A DNA stretch of 64,000 nt from Sphagnum compactum. Its lineage: Eukaryota; Bryophyta; Sphagnopsida; Sphagnales. The notes beneath the pieces were generated by a model. That model saw only the letters and a list, made by a program, of their open reading frames with translations. It was not told where the DNA came from and ran no database searches. Made by a program: the position numbers and the translations under genes. The DNA lies in the NCBI GenBank assembly GCA_965153455.1, contig OZ234503.1:6354157-6418156 (forward strand), written 5' to 3'. Of this stretch, positions 24,553-37,089 are shown piece by piece. The stretch's first letter is position 1; every line of letters starts with the position of its first letter.

Positions 24553-26543
24553 CCAGTAATCTGCTTTGTAACCCTGTCAAGATGGACATAAACACATTGT
24601 TGGTTGCTTTATGGGTGTCGCTCACAAAGCATCTTGGACCATCATCACATTCATCATTAATGGCACTGACCAGCTGCCATCATCCTCTTCCCCCTGACTT
24701 TGTCAGCTTCCGCAAACAAACGACAAATGCTTAACAAACTATGCTTTCGAATGCTTTCAAGCAATCAGTTTAACAAGAATTTGCATACAGAATTGCTGTT
24801 GCAGATTTCCAGAAGCAAAGCAGGAAGAAGACAGTAACCATCATGAGGATGTTGGTTAAGCACTGAAGAGACAGCAAGCATGAATTGGAAAAAGACCAAT
24901 AGTGTCCTCATTCAAGCTGCAACAAGGATATCAGAATTCTATCAGAAGACCTTGCTAGGGTTGCAGCAAAAAACCAAAGTAGAACATGACGAGGATGAAT
25001 GAGTTCTTCTTGCACCATCCTCCATTAGACTTCAGTGGAAAAACAGAAGGTTTCTCAAAATCGAGTGAGTTTCTCTCTGGTCTTGCAGGTGAATTCCTGC
25101 AAGGTTGCACCTGACTGTTTTGATTTGGGAGTTTGAGTAATGACCAACAAGTATCGGAAACCAGCTGAAATTGTAGACTCTTTGGGCAAAACAAGTTTCA
25201 GGGTTTTGATCTCACCTCAAATCTGTAATCTTGTGTTGTCGACTCCAGGAATCTGCTGGAGAAAAGCTTTCCTTCCACAAATGAGGAAAGCTACTTCAAG
25301 GAGAGCAAGAAACAGCTTGGAAAGCTTCAGCTTCAGCTTCTAGAACGAGAGATGACGCCCGTTTTCTGTATGCACGAACTTGAGAGTTCTTCACCCTTAC
25401 ACCTTTGTGGATCAACAGCTCATGTCTTCGGAAACTCCACACATCTGAAGAGCTGTGACAAGGTCGAGCTACTACGACAATCTAACCCTCGGCAGCGATC
25501 AGCTCCTTTGCTTCTGATTTTGGAAATGAACAGCCTCGTAACCTTGAGCCCTAACAACGAAGCTCTTCATTGCCTTCTTCACCTTCCATAAGAGACCAAA
25601 AACTGCTAATGTTACGCATGAAAAGAGATTAGTTTGGAAACAAAATAAAATAGAATTACGGAAACGCATGTGCTCAAACCGCAAGCGTACCTAAAAATCG
25701 GAGTTCAGATCACTCGAGCAGGCTCAGGAAACAAACTGTGAAGATGATTGCCACACAACTGCAGGGATGGGAAGCATCAAAGATCAAAACTTGGAGTTTT
25801 GTGTGCAGGAGGAAGAAACAAACTTGATAATAAGAAGAGAAACACACACTCAAAAGCTCTCGGAATCTAACAGAATTCAGAAGCATATTACAAACTGGAG
25901 TATGGGCTTCCTGGGTACAAGAGTGTCCATGCCGATTTCCCCCCTACACACAGGATCAATGTGCCTGGTATGCTGAACGAATACCAGTGTTCAGAGAGTA
26001 CGGAAGCCGGTCTTTGAAAGTTGGAGAATCGAAGGGCCTAATTTCTGCTTGCTCGCAGTAGTATCGCGAGGGTGCCTAGGAGTGCCTTCCAAGGGACGCT
26101 TATGTGACGTCGTCTCTCCGATATTTTTCTCTGTGTTGTGTTGTTTGTTGTTTCTTCGCACACTCAAAGCAACGATTTGTTTTACTACTTTTTCGACATC
26201 GTGACGTCTGCAGAAATTTTGGGATGAATTCAAATACGCACGAGTCCTGATACCCACTTCGAAAATCGCTTTTTTGTTTTTCGATAGATTCCTTTAGAGG
26301 AGGAATTTCGAATTCTTTTCTGCGAGGATTCCGCCGTGTGAGTGTGAATATATCCAACAAAGATACAGAAGAATGTGCGCAGTTGGTTTCCTTTGTTTTG
26401 CGTGGACGATGACCAATTCGTCGAACACATTCTACTCATCGTTTAGTATGGGACCCGCTCTCTTGCCCTGCCATCGCCACGGAGTCTTCGAAGCTCTTAC
26501 TACACTAAATGGGGAACAAAGTTGTGTGTAGACAGTGTCAGAG
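24553..26543. other. 5' region of the DUF7642-type gene
   Basis: Probably holds the 5' UTR exon(s) and promoter of the minus-strand gene. GC content is higher than in surrounding repeats between 25200 and 26450. ORFs on both strands (for example 25140-25343 plus, 25991-26360 minus) are short and unlike any family I know. Confidence 0.45.
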
Positions 26544-26883
26544 GGCGAACATAGTTTTGGTGATCACTCATTGATGTGCTCGCCATAATAGCCATGACGG
26601 GTGCTATCCTTCCCCCAATAGCCAGGCCACCTCCCACACAACACCCCATTGGACCTTTTTATTTTTCTGATTTTTTTTCGCTCCTGGATGCATCCGTGGC
26701 GGTGAAAACCACCATAGCGTCACTGCCTTTCATTTCACCACCACTTCAATTGGCCTCCAATGTGGTTTTAAAAATTAAAAAATCAAAAAACAAATCCCAG
26801 AGGTGTTGTGGAAGGGTGACTTGGCTATTGGGAGAGGGACAGCAGCTGTCATGGCTATTGTGACCATCAAAACCGTGTTCGCC
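26544..26883. mobile_element. Foldback MITE with long inverted repeats, Mutator-like
   Basis: The left arm begins GGCGAACATAGTTTTGGTGA and the right arm ends TCAAAACCGTGTTCGCC. The arms match in inverted order for about 130 bp, sharing 'aatagccatgac', 'cccaatagcca' and 'acaacacc'. Flanks are gtgtcagag (26535-26543) and gtgtgacag (26884-26892), 7 of 9 identical, which fits a decayed 9-bp Mutator-type duplication. No transposase. It lies about 560 bp upstream of the L15 start. Confidence 0.7.
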
Positions 26884-26892
26884 GTGTGACAG

Positions 26893-27438
26893 GTGTATGG
26901 CATTTCAGCGTTTCTGTTTTTGGCGATTTTTCGCATCCTGGGGACACCAAAAAAGAGAAGCCAGTGCAAAAGATATAAAGGCTTTTTGGGAAAAAATTTG
27001 CCCAAAGTGGCCACATCATGAATTTATGAGAATTTTTTTTGAAATTGGCCATATTTAGACAATACACTATAGCAGGATTCTTAACCTTTTTTATTTTCTT
27101 CTCTAATCTGTAGCCAAATTTGGCTAACTTAGTCCTCTAGTGGACGATCGCCAACCCATATACCACACAAATGTGAAAAGGAAAAACCACTGATGGCATC
27201 GTGAGGAGTGATCGGTACAGAAGCTGTGCGACTATGGGCATGTGTAAAGGCATTTGTTGCTGGCAACCCTGTCTCTCTTTTGAGGACAGAGTAAATACAC
27301 AAGACCTGATCAGCGGGGGTTATCCATCGCGAAATCCAAACCAAAAGCCAACAGTGAAGAGAAGGTAAGCGTGCTGATCTTTGCATTGCGTCAAAATTCA
27401 CACGCAAGGAAAGAGAAAAATCTCGTGATTGATCGAGT
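26893..27438 (+). promoter_or_regulatory. Presumed promoter and 5' UTR of plastid L15
   Basis: The 546 bp between the MITE and the L15 start codon. No element can be assigned with confidence. The minus-strand ORF 27129-27638 overlapping it is a shadow of the L15 frame. Confidence 0.35.
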
Positions 27439-28287
27439 GTGGTGGGTATGATGGCAATGTCAGCGGCCTGCTTACCCATTGCGTCGATAGCCTCGACAGC
27501 TACCTGCAATGTCAAGCCTGAGGTGCTTAATCTTCGCTCTGTGTTCTTGGCAGGAGTTTCTTCACGCTCCACCAAGGGAAACAATGAGTTTGCATCCGCT
27601 ATGCCGACAACTCTCGGGGTGGGTAAAAGAAAAACCAATGCTCAAGGGATTGTCATGGCGAAGCGCGAGGGAGCAGTCGTGGAGGAGCAACAGAAGGACG
27701 TCAAGACTGATGACGGCAGGTTCCGACTAAACAATTTGTCGCCCCAGCCCGGTTCTAGGCACAGGAACAAGAGGAAGGGGCGCGGTATTGCGGCCGGGCA
27801 AGGGGCGAGCTGCGGGTTTGGGATGCGAGGACAGAAGTCGAGGTCGGGGTCTGGAGTTCGCCCAGGGTTCGAAGGTGGTCAGATGCCGCTGTACCGTCGC
27901 CTTCCGAAGCTGCGGGGCATAGCAGGAGGGATGGGGGCTGGGCTTCCGAAGTACGTTTCAGTGAACCTGGCGGACATATCCGCTGCGGGGTTTCAAGAAG
28001 GGGAAGAAGTTTCTTTGGAGGCTTTGAAAGCGAGAAGGATCATAAATCCCTCGGGCAGAGAAAGAAAACTGCCATTGAAGGTGCTGGGAGATGGAGAACT
28101 GGAGACGAAGGTGAGGATCAAGGCAGCAGCCATTTCAGTTGCTGCAAAAGAGAAGCTGGATAGTCTGGGATGCAAGTATGAGATTCTTCCAGGCAAGAAG
28201 AAATGGGTGAGTGCTGCAGTGAGTAAGAATCTAGCCAGAGCAGAAGCTTACTTTGCGAAGAAGAAGGGTATTACCAGTAGCTCATAG
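27439..28287 (+). CDS. RPL15: Plastid 50S ribosomal protein L15 (uL15c), nuclear encoded
   Basis: Structural protein of the large plastid ribosomal subunit. The frame is uninterrupted, 282 aa. Residues 1 to about 75 are Ser/Thr/Ala-rich with few acids, as in a chloroplast transit peptide. The mature part opens with [20 protein letters not shown], then [20 protein letters not shown] and [10 protein letters not shown], the strongly conserved L15 N-terminal loop. The C-terminal part has [20 protein letters not shown] and [17 protein letters not shown], the L15/L27e-type globular domain. The extension [15 protein letters not shown] is unremarkable. No intron is needed. The first Met is at 27439, but Met 5 or Met 6 could also be used. 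The mature domain is GC-richer than its surroundings, as expected for a conserved gene. Confidence 0.95.
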   Translation: MVGMMAMSAACLPIASIASTATCNVKPEVLNLRSVFLAGVSSRSTKGNNEFASAMPTTLGVGKRKTNAQGIVMAKREGAVVEEQQKDVKTDDGRFRLNNLSPQPGSRHRNKRKGRGIAAGQGASCGFGMRGQKSRSGSGVRPGFEGGQMPLYRRLPKLRGIAGGMGAGLPKYVSVNLADISAAGFQEGEEVSLEALKARRIINPSGRERKLPLKVLGDGELETKVRIKAAAISVAAKEKLDSLGCKYEILPGKKKWVSAAVSKNLARAEAYFAKKKGITSSS

Positions 28288-28599
28288 TCTCAATTCTTCT
28301 CTCAAACTCTTTCAATTGTCTCTCCACCATTGATGCAAAGTCTTGTCCCTTCTTCAAAGATGTCTTCTAGGAACTCTCTTCACAATCCTTAGTGCTGTGC
28401 TGCGAGTATCCACATTGTAGTTCGTGATTGCTCTCTGTAAATGTGTGGTACAAGAAATGGGCTTGCTGCAGGAAACAAGTATTTCTAGAATAGATTGTGA
28501 GCAGTTGAAGCTCCATTGATTTGGTGTCCTCAGTGCTCCAAATCTTGAGGGGAAGAAGATCAAAAACTTCAATTGTTCAATTGCTGGTGTTGTTAGGTC
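28288..28599. other. 3' flank of L15
   Basis: Likely 3' UTR and polyadenylation region of the L15 gene. Nothing else is seen. Confidence 0.4.
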
Positions 28600-29256
28600 T
28601 CTTTCTGCAGTTCGGATCTATGTCTGCACATGGACATTGAAATGCTTAAAATGTGTGTGACAGTAAGAGATGGCAAGATGAAGCTTCATTTTGCATTTGA
28701 TTGATGATCATCTGGGTTCAACACCTGTCCTTGTTGCTCCTCTAATCAACAATGTGCAATTCTCTAGAGCCTGGTTGTCATGGTAGGAGTTTCTTGATCA
28801 AGCTCTGCAATTTCTCAGGACTTTGAAAGCACATCTGTGTGTGCACGTGGACAATGAAATGCTGAAAAGTGTGTGTGAAGTCAAAAGATGACAAGAGGGA
28901 GCTTCATTTTGCATTCGATTGATGATCATCAGGATTCAGTACCTTTTCTTGTTGCTCCTCTAGTCAACAATGTGCAACTTTCTAGAGGCAATTGTCATAG
29001 TAGGAATTTCTGGATCAAGCACTGTGATCTCTCAGGACTTTGAATGCACATCTGTGTGTGCATGTGGACAATGAAATGCTTGAAGTGAAGGTGAAATCAA
29101 GAGATGAAAACAGGAAGCTTCATTTTGCATTTGATTGTTAATCACCAAGGTTCAGTACCTTTGCTTGTTGCTCCTCTAATGAACAATGTGCACTTTCTAG
29201 AGCCAGTTGTCAGGGTAGGCATTTCTTGATCTTGGCCCTGTGATTCTCAGGACTTT
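28600..29256. repeat. Three tandem units of about 217 bp downstream of L15
   Basis: The block 'tgtctgcacatgg' or 'tgtgtgcacgtgg' followed by 'acaatgaaatgct' recurs at about 28621, 28838 and 29055. Blocks 'agcttcattttgcat', 'ttgttgcTcctctaa' and 'ttctcaggactttga' keep the same spacing. Units are diverged by roughly 10-15 percent by eye. No coding frame is conserved. Confidence 0.8.
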
Positions 29257-30113
29257 GATTATTCAACTTAAGAATTTTAGACACTTGGTGTTTGGATTTC
29301 TTAACCACTATTGCAATATTCATGTCATCTGTGATGATAAGGGGTGTCTATTAACTTGATTTGTCCCCCAAGGTGCCCATGCAAAATTTCAGGTCTTTTA
29401 GCTGATATGTAATTTTGTAGAGGGCACAAGCCGAGGACTGACATTGTTCTAGCAACAACTTTTGAACACTGTAAAGTGGTGGTCTGTTGCTATGACAACA
29501 TTGTGGGTGATGTAGCAATGCTGACTAAGCATGAGTGTTGGTACTTTGTTAATTGATTAGTACCCAAGACATCTCAATACTGTAGAACTTGGCACTTGCT
29601 TTGATCAACTTTTTGTCCTCTTTCAATTCATGAAATGTACCCTAAAGTTGTTCCATATTTAATAGGAAATTCATTCTTCTTCTTCTTCTCCAAAAAGAAA
29701 GACACCCCAACATTTGGAGAAATCCACATTCATAATTCTTGGTTTTCGCCACAAGTTTTGTTTCCACGTTTTCTACCTCTTCCCACTTCATTTTCCATGT
29801 TTTTGGTTATCTGGCTCTCCTGCTGTCCAGTTCTTCAAGGCAATACTGTCAGGTGAACAACTAATGTGTTATTGTATTAGCTGCTACATTAGTTATTGTG
29901 TTAGCTTTCTTCTTCAGGTCCTTGGATTGTGTCTGCACAATGCCACACATTCATTATGGAAAAATTCTTTACAGACTGAAATTCCTAGTTGAATGCAGAA
30001 GTGCAGGGGTGACTATTCATCTTTCCATGTAGTTTCTAAGCAAATCAAAAACCAAAAACCCCCTCCATCATTCACAAACTCAACGAGAGGAAAAGAAACT
30101 GAAGAGAGATTAA
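29257..30113. other. No gene recognised
   Basis: Plain intergenic sequence with one short ORF pair (29635-29856, 29714-29992) in overlapping frames and no motif. Confidence 0.45.
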
Positions 30114-32531
30114 AAGAAATGTTTTTTCCAGCCCTTGACTCCTAGTGTAAAGTGGGCTTTAATTATATGACATATATTTCAGCACTTTCAAAGGGAACTT
30201 CCAAAGCCATAGTTTTCAAAACACACACGTTTTCTTTTCTTTCTTGCGGGGAAGACTAACATATACAACATTGGATAGGAAAAAGTAAAGGTTTATATCT
30301 CAACTTGCAAATGGAAAAAAAGAGATGCTATCTCATCTAGTGGGATGGGATATATTCCATGGCTTAAAGCATGGGGTATAAAATAATCTTATTTTCTTGG
30401 CTTGAAATGCCACTTCCCCATTCATTTTTCTTTTAGATTTAAGAGCCTCCCCCTAGGCAAAAAAGACTAGATTGAAATTTCATCCCATTCATTATCTATC
30501 TATGAAGGAGGATAATTTGTTTGTTTTGTTTGTTTGTTGCATCGAGATTTTCCAAATCACATCCCTTATCATCCTTTTGATAACATTGGAAAGCACTCAA
30601 TGAGTAAGATTTCATTGAGTTGATTTCATAATGTTTTGACCTACAATGGAGAAGTTATTGAATATTGAACAATTTTTTGCTCAAAATTCAATTGAATCAA
30701 AACTGAAAATTATAGGAGAATTTGGGTGCACTTTTGGTATTCTTGGAAAGCCCTTGTAAGTAGGATTTAGTGAAGGTGAGTTTTTTTAAGACCTAAGGTG
30801 TTTGAGTAGTTTTTATCATTGAAAGGTTTATCAAATAACAAAACTTGTTTTGGAATAAAAATTAAATAAACAATGAGTTCACACTTGGGTCAACTACATA
30901 ACTACATTAGTATCCACTAATCAATGATGGTCCCTCTTGCGTGATTTCATAAGAAAATTAGTTAAAGTTCATATCTAATGCAATAAATTGGGCTAGCATA
31001 ACCTTCTTTAGGGCCAATGAGAACAAACAACCACTACTACACCAATTATTGTTATGTCCATAGGATGATGGTTGTGTTTATTCATGTAGCTCTTGACCTT
31101 GAATTAACCAACATTGTATCACATTAAACTTTTTGGGTGGTTGAATTTTAACTTTTATTTTTTTGGATCATTTTTTTTCTCAACCCTGACCTCCATACTA
31201 CCTTCTCACCTAGCTATTCTACTCACTTACATTTTGGCTTTACTTGGTTAAATTGTTTAACTATAAACGAAAATTTCATTTTTTCTTGGTTAAATTTTTA
31301 TCTTTCCACAAAATCTCTATTTCACCTAGCTAACCTTTATTTCTTGAAAAACATTTTATATTCTACTTACAATTTTTTTTTATCTTTTGGCAAAACCTCT
31401 ATCTCTCGACAAAACCTTTGTTTCTCAACAAAATCTCTATGTTTTCTTAACTAACTTTTTACTTTACTTTCAATAAAGCTTTTTTATTTTTTAGTTAAAC
31501 CATTATCTCTCAACAAAACTTTTGTATTTCTTAGCAAAACCTTTTTATTTCTTAATTAAACTTATTTATTTCCTAGCTAAATTTACACCTTTTTGTAAAA
31601 CCTTTTAAATAACATGAGGTGGTTATTGCCAATGGGTCAAATTTGTAATGAAATGGCAACTTTCTTTATGCAAATATTACATTGCTTTAGAATTTGTGGC
31701 ATTGCTAATAAAATTTTGTAATTCAAATGGGATACTATATTTTTTTTCATACTAATTTGTTGCAATTAAGTTCACATGCAATTCAAGGTGTTATTGCATT
31801 CTGTTAAGTATCCTCAGCTAAAGCCTACCAATAAAATGGCTATTAATTTTGGGATGTAGCCCAAAAATTTGTGGGTTTGAATGCCTTATGTAATACTTGC
31901 TATTTTTCTGAGTTTATACTATCATTTGAGACCTAAAGATAGTTAATATGAATGGGACAACTTTTTTACATACATGCTTGTTATATTTAAAAAAACTGAA
32001 CATTTTTTCACTTTATCATAGTTATGAAGGTAGTTTTAGAATAGTTTTAGAAAAATGTTATGAACGTTTTTTTTTGCAAATTTTTGCCTTATGGTGATAA
32101 AGAAAACCCAATGTGAATTGGATGAAGGTTTTTTTTAAGGAAAACATCTCCACATCTTCGTCCACATCTCCATATTGAGACAATGAATTCCTATTGGTTA
32201 TTAAGACTAGGGAGGATTTTGCAAAACTTTTACTTTATTATTTGACCTTTAGTTAAATTTGGCTTCTTCTTCTTCTAGATGATTGCCAATACACTTGCTT
32301 GAAAAAATGGGAAATAAAAGTTCCCTTGCAATAATTAACAATTTTAGTAATCATTAATTAACAATTTCACCTAATATACATTTTTTTTCAAGGTTTAAAT
32401 TTTAGCTATAAATTGAATATTTTAAAAAGTAACTATTAGTGAATTTTTTTTTCTCATGTATTGTTATAATGCAAAGTTCTACTAGGATCATCATATTGTA
32501 GTACCTTGGTAGTTTTAACACCAATTATATT
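30114..32531 (+). repeat. R3 dispersed repeat, copy 1
   Basis: Matches 39684-42014 along its whole length, from 'ccctTgactcct' to 'acaccaattatatt', in the same order and orientation. It holds a decayed 21-22-nt array (31230-31620) of the form ttTatTTctCgaCAAAACc. It ends exactly where the kinase pseudogene begins. No ORF longer than about 60 codons and no terminal repeats recognised. Non-autonomous element or segmental duplicate. Confidence 0.7.
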
Positions 32532-34672
32532 GACTTGATGCACAGCTCTAGTGGCCTGTGTGGGAGGATCCACGTGGAGAAACAATACATTCAGTTTCTA
32601 TGTCAAAAAAAATGGACCCCTTCGTGAGTACCTTCTTCGGTTCCCTGAGTATAAGACTCATTTGCTAGAGGAATGGGAGAGGAACAAAGTGGTCCAATAA
32701 ATTCATAGATTTACCAACCGATCTAGTACTGGATTGGGAGGAGCATGACAAAAGGCTTGGTTTGTTACATCCTTGGTCTTACTATGAAACTCAGCATTCA
32801 AATAAAGACATGCAAAACATTGTAAACCCCATAGTTGAAGCAAATCTTGACATCAATGCTGCCCAACTATCCCAAACAAGTGGCATCCGAGTGATGGTTG
32901 GCGTAGGTCGTCTTGCAGGACTATCAGATCTCAAGACAAGGATAAGACACAGATTTGGTGACAGGGTTGGGGAGATAGTCTTTGAAGAAGATAATGAAAT
33001 TACCATGTCCAAGGCAGCAGTGATGATTGCACGAGATTGCTTCCCTGGACCTGGTGCAAAAACGTTTGACCGTGTAGTGGAGGTCATAGACAATGTCCTG
33101 ATCCAGACCAGACAAATGGATCACCAGGATTGGGCCAACAACAACTGTGTGAGAATAAACCAGGGGCAATGTAATCACTTGGCAAACAAACTGGCAGAGA
33201 TGAAGGACTGGCTCTTACAGGAACACCAGAATTTGGAGAGCATATCAAGGGATATGCATAGAGCTCTTCCACATCTGCTAAGAGTGGTCAAAAGGGCAGA
33301 TTTACTTGTCCGGGAGTGTTGCAAGAGTAAGGACTGGGGTAAAGCAGCAGTTTTGCAAGCAGGCAATGAAGAGGCTTTTGTTGGGATTCTCCATGATTTG
33401 AAGTCGTGGTGCACACACTTTCTAAATCTCACCATCCTGTCTGGGTTGAACACCAGCGAGCAGATTCAATCTCTAGGAGATGTGGACAAACTCAACCAGC
33501 TTGAGCAAGATCGTATCCTTGCAAGAAGGGCGGCCTTGGACAGAGAAGAACTCGTGTCAAACCTGATGCAATTCAAGAGGCATGATAAAAGTGATGTCAT
33601 GGTAGGTCATTTGTTAGACAGGTATTCTCAGCAGGCCAGAGACCACAGTACTAGGTAGACTTCGCCCTGCTTCTCTGCAACACACAAGATGACAAAACAC
33701 TCCCAATAGCAAAACATCTGGGACATGGTGCCTATGGCACTATCTTTGAATCAGTCTGGCTCGGACTGTCCTGTGCAAAAAAAGTCTTCATGGGTGCTGA
33801 AAATGTCAGCTTCAAGAAAGAGGCAGACATTTTGGGAACGGTCAAGCACTCCAACATCATAAAACTATTTTGTTGCACAACTGATGCAAAGTCATGCTCC
33901 TTGGTGATGGAACTCATGTCCACAGACCTTTGCAAGTTGATGGATGACAGAATGCCGGACCCTGATCATGTGCCATTCTCCTTGCCAGTAGCAGTTGACA
34001 TCATTCTTCAGGTGGCAAGGGGCTTGAAGTACATGCATGAACAGCGAGTCAGCCACCGGGATAGAAAATCGTCTAACATTCCTGTGAACCCCACATCAGT
34101 TCCAGAGTTGGCTGAAATGGGTTACATCGATGTTAAAGTGGCAGACTTTGGATTGGCCTAGGCGAAACTAATGAGCTCGACAGCCATGAAGCAGACAAAG
34201 GATATTGGAACAACACCATACAGGGCACCTGAGCTCTACACCCAGGTATCTCAGAAAAATTGTATCAATGATGATTTGTAAGTAGAAGAATGAGCCGAGG
34301 CAAGTGTTGAATTTCATCTACCTCACTTGTGTCATCACACTAAAAATTTGCACTAATGATGGGTGCACTACACAGGAGGAGGAGGAGATTGCAAAGAAAA
34401 AGTATCCACCCAAAGCGGATGTATACAGTTATGGGATTACCTGTGCAGAGATTCTCACAGGGAAGATTCCATTTCCACATACTGAATAGAAGAGGACTAA
34501 ACTCTTGCAAGTAATTAGGCAAGGAGAAAGACCACCTCTACCACTTGATTGCCCGACTCTTCTGGCAAATCTGATAACCAGATGCTGGGATACAGATCCA
34601 TGTAATCGACCTGGCTTCTTACAAGTGTGCAATGAGCTTCTGGACTTCAAAAGGTCAAATATGATGATCTGA
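32532..34672 (+). pseudogene. 5'-truncated copy of the Hsp70-like/kinase gene
   Basis: Starts at 'gacttgatgcacagc', equivalent to codon 265 of the intact gene at 45881, so the N-terminal ATPase part is missing. A long open piece (32762-33658) covers the end of the Hsp70-like part and the helical MLKL-like part. One lost A makes a frameshift and stop at 33656-33658. The kinase part (33790-34161) has HRDRK instead of HRDIK and a stop (34159-34161) three residues after DFG. The second exon is recognisable from EEEEIAKKKYPPKADVYSYG but stops at 34487-34489. The duplication continues into the 3' flank to 35321. Clearly a pseudogene, unless the 298-codon piece is expressed on its own. Confidence 0.9.
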
Positions 34673-35321
34673 GTCGTGACTACAGACAGGGCACCATTCC
34701 AACCCTGGAACAAGACCAACCATAATTGTAAGCTATTTTCAGTACTTTAAAACGTTTGAACCAGAACCTTTGAATATTCCTTTTGGACATTGTGCTCATG
34801 CAGTCAGTTATTTCAGGTGTCAAAATTTAAACATATATGTTTTCCTCACAGTTCATGGTTGTGCCCAGATCTCCAAATTGGTCACAGAAAGCTGATCCAG
34901 TGTAGCTGGTTATATCTGCAGGGGACCACTTCCTGGACGCAAGTGTCCATATCATGGTCCATGTATTGGTTTGTAAGGGGCTCATGTGCATTTGCTCCTA
35001 AAGCACATTATCATATCGTAGTTAGGCTTTTCTTTCTTTCCTGGATATCAATCCATTCTTTGGACTCATGTCATCTGATTAGTAAGTGCATGCTTTGGTG
35101 ATTTGGAAGAAAAATTAAATGCATACTTTAGCACAAAGTGCTGCAGGTGGGCTTTCAGGAATTGTTGATTGCATAAGATATACCTTACTCAGTTCTCCTT
35201 TTGCACCTGTTTGCTACAGGTTGAACCTCCACCTCGAAATTTTTTGTTGGCTCAGGCCAGTGGGAGAGATTTTACATCCATGTAAGATTTGGGGTGTAAA
35301 TTTGGGTTTAGGGTTCATCAT
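34673..35321 (+). repeat. Duplicated 3' flank of the kinase pseudogene
   Basis: Corresponds to 48820-49468 downstream of the intact gene and is highly similar. It ends at 'gggttcatcat', inside the R2 motif. A roughly 100-codon frame is open in both copies (34790-35101 and 48928-49248) but resembles no protein. Confidence 0.75.
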
Positions 35322-37089
35322 ATAGATTTACATGCTATTTAATGTTTACAATCAGTAAAAGTGAAAATTAACAAAGCTCACCAGATTTCTATATTTGGTT
35401 TCCAGTGTGTAGCCAAATCATAAAATGATGATTAAAGATCTGTACTTCATGTGTGGTTTATAGCCAGAATCGGCTAAATCTTCTGAGGGATGATCACAAT
35501 TTTTTCTACATCTTCTTATGGGTGATTGCCACTCTGGCTGCAAACAAAAGTTGCTGAAAGAAACACTACTCCCCACAGGCTTCCAATGGATGCCGCATGA
35601 GCGGCTGTTGGTTAATTGTGGCAGTTTATATATCTATCATTGGATAATGAATACTCTAGGTTGACTTCCGTAAATACCAGTGAATTTTGTTTTCTTTTGG
35701 TTGAGTTTATGAAAATAATTTCGCTGTATTATGTCAGGAGGGAACGTTACATGATGCTGTCGTTCCTAGATTTAGGGTGGTTATGAAGTTCTTTTTTCTC
35801 AATTTTGTGATGTAGCTGAAATGGCCATCATCCATAAGACAAGTTAGCCAAATCTGGCAATTAAAAAAATGATAGTAGGAACATTAGCCTTCTATATTTC
35901 TGGCTACTTTCGAAGATGAAACCTGATGTCAAGTTGTTTGGGGTTCAGCCACAACATGGCCATGATAGGCTTCCAATGGATGCTGCACAAGTGGCAGTTG
36001 GTTCACTCTGGTGGTTTAAATATCTTTGGATTGGATAAATGAGTGTACAATTTGACTTCAGAAAATACCAGTGAAACATGGTGTTTTTTTTCATTTTCTT
36101 GTTCTCGAAATTTTGGGCAAATTTAACAAAAAATAGCAAATTTAGTTAAACTTACACTAGAAAAACAAAATTTTCCCAATTTCTTTGTCAAATTTCATTC
36201 TCTAAAATCACTCCGTGTAACATTCCCAAACATTTATTGTATAACAAAGAACAGAAGCAATGTGCCATAACCTTGTTTCTTAGTATGAGGAGGTTGGAAA
36301 GTTGAAAATGTTGAGGTTTGTGCACCCCTCGGTAAAATTATAGAAGTAAAATCAGAAGCTCAAAATTCTTGCTAAAAGCTTGTTGCACTTTGTGTGTTCT
36401 TTTGCATAGGCCACATGAAGCCCTGTGCACTTTGGGAGCGTCCCTGCAAAAAACCTATGAAGAGGATCAGGGATTTGGAAGTTTTTTGTAATCTTCTTCC
36501 TGTTCCCTTGTTTTCTCAGGTTATGAAGACTGGTCATGATGAAGAAGTAATTTCTCACAATCTCCACAAGTTCGGTGCTTCCCAAATCCATACTCAGGAA
36601 GGAGCAAAGTAGCCATTGATTCTATTCCACCACTTAATTCACATTTTCTGCTTTGTGTTTTCTAAGAATTGCAGAGGACTGCATTGTGAGGACCATATAG
36701 GATGGTCTTAATCTGTGTGAAGAAAAAAATTGTGATCAATGAGATTGTTCAAACTGGTGGCTTGAATTGTTTTGAAGGGTTGCCATAGTGACCTAACACT
36801 TAAATGTGGCATGCATGAAAGGTGATGCAGGCACATTCAATTGAATTCCATCAAGTAAGCCACAGTCTCACCACTTTACATGTGGTTTCTTGCCCAATTG
36901 CTCTTGGAGTTTTGTGTTCAAGTAGTTGTCTTTAGACTAAACGATCTTCAAGGATCCTCAAACACTCACAATCACTTTATGGTTTTGAGAATAAATGAAC
37001 ATCAGTGCGGAATTTAACTGCGCATCAGTTGCTTGGGCTGCAATCATAATCATATCTCCAGAATTAACAAACAATGGAAGTTGCACTTC
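35322..37089. other. No gene recognised; one direct repeat pair
   Basis: 'ggcttccaatggatgc' starts two related segments of about 120 bp at 35578 and 35968 that both end near 'accagtgaa'. An ORF at 36394-36612 (72 codons, ends QIHTQEGAK) has no recognisable motif; I would not call it a gene. Confidence 0.5.

Noticed and set aside
25991-26439. Three overlapping minus-strand ORFs near the DUF7642-type promoter
   Set aside because: Mutually overlapping frames, no motif; probably 5' UTR or promoter sequence.
27129-27638. 169-codon ORF opposite the L15 transit peptide region
   Set aside because: Antisense shadow of the L15 frame with no conserved motif.
34790-35101. Open frame of about 103 codons downstream of the kinase pseudogene, also open at 48928-49248
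   Set aside because: Both copies come from one duplication, so shared openness is not independent evidence; no motif, and no splice signals tie it to the kinase.
36394-36612. 72-codon ORF ending QIHTQEGAK
   Set aside because: Reads like protein in places but no family, paralogue or splice structure supports it.
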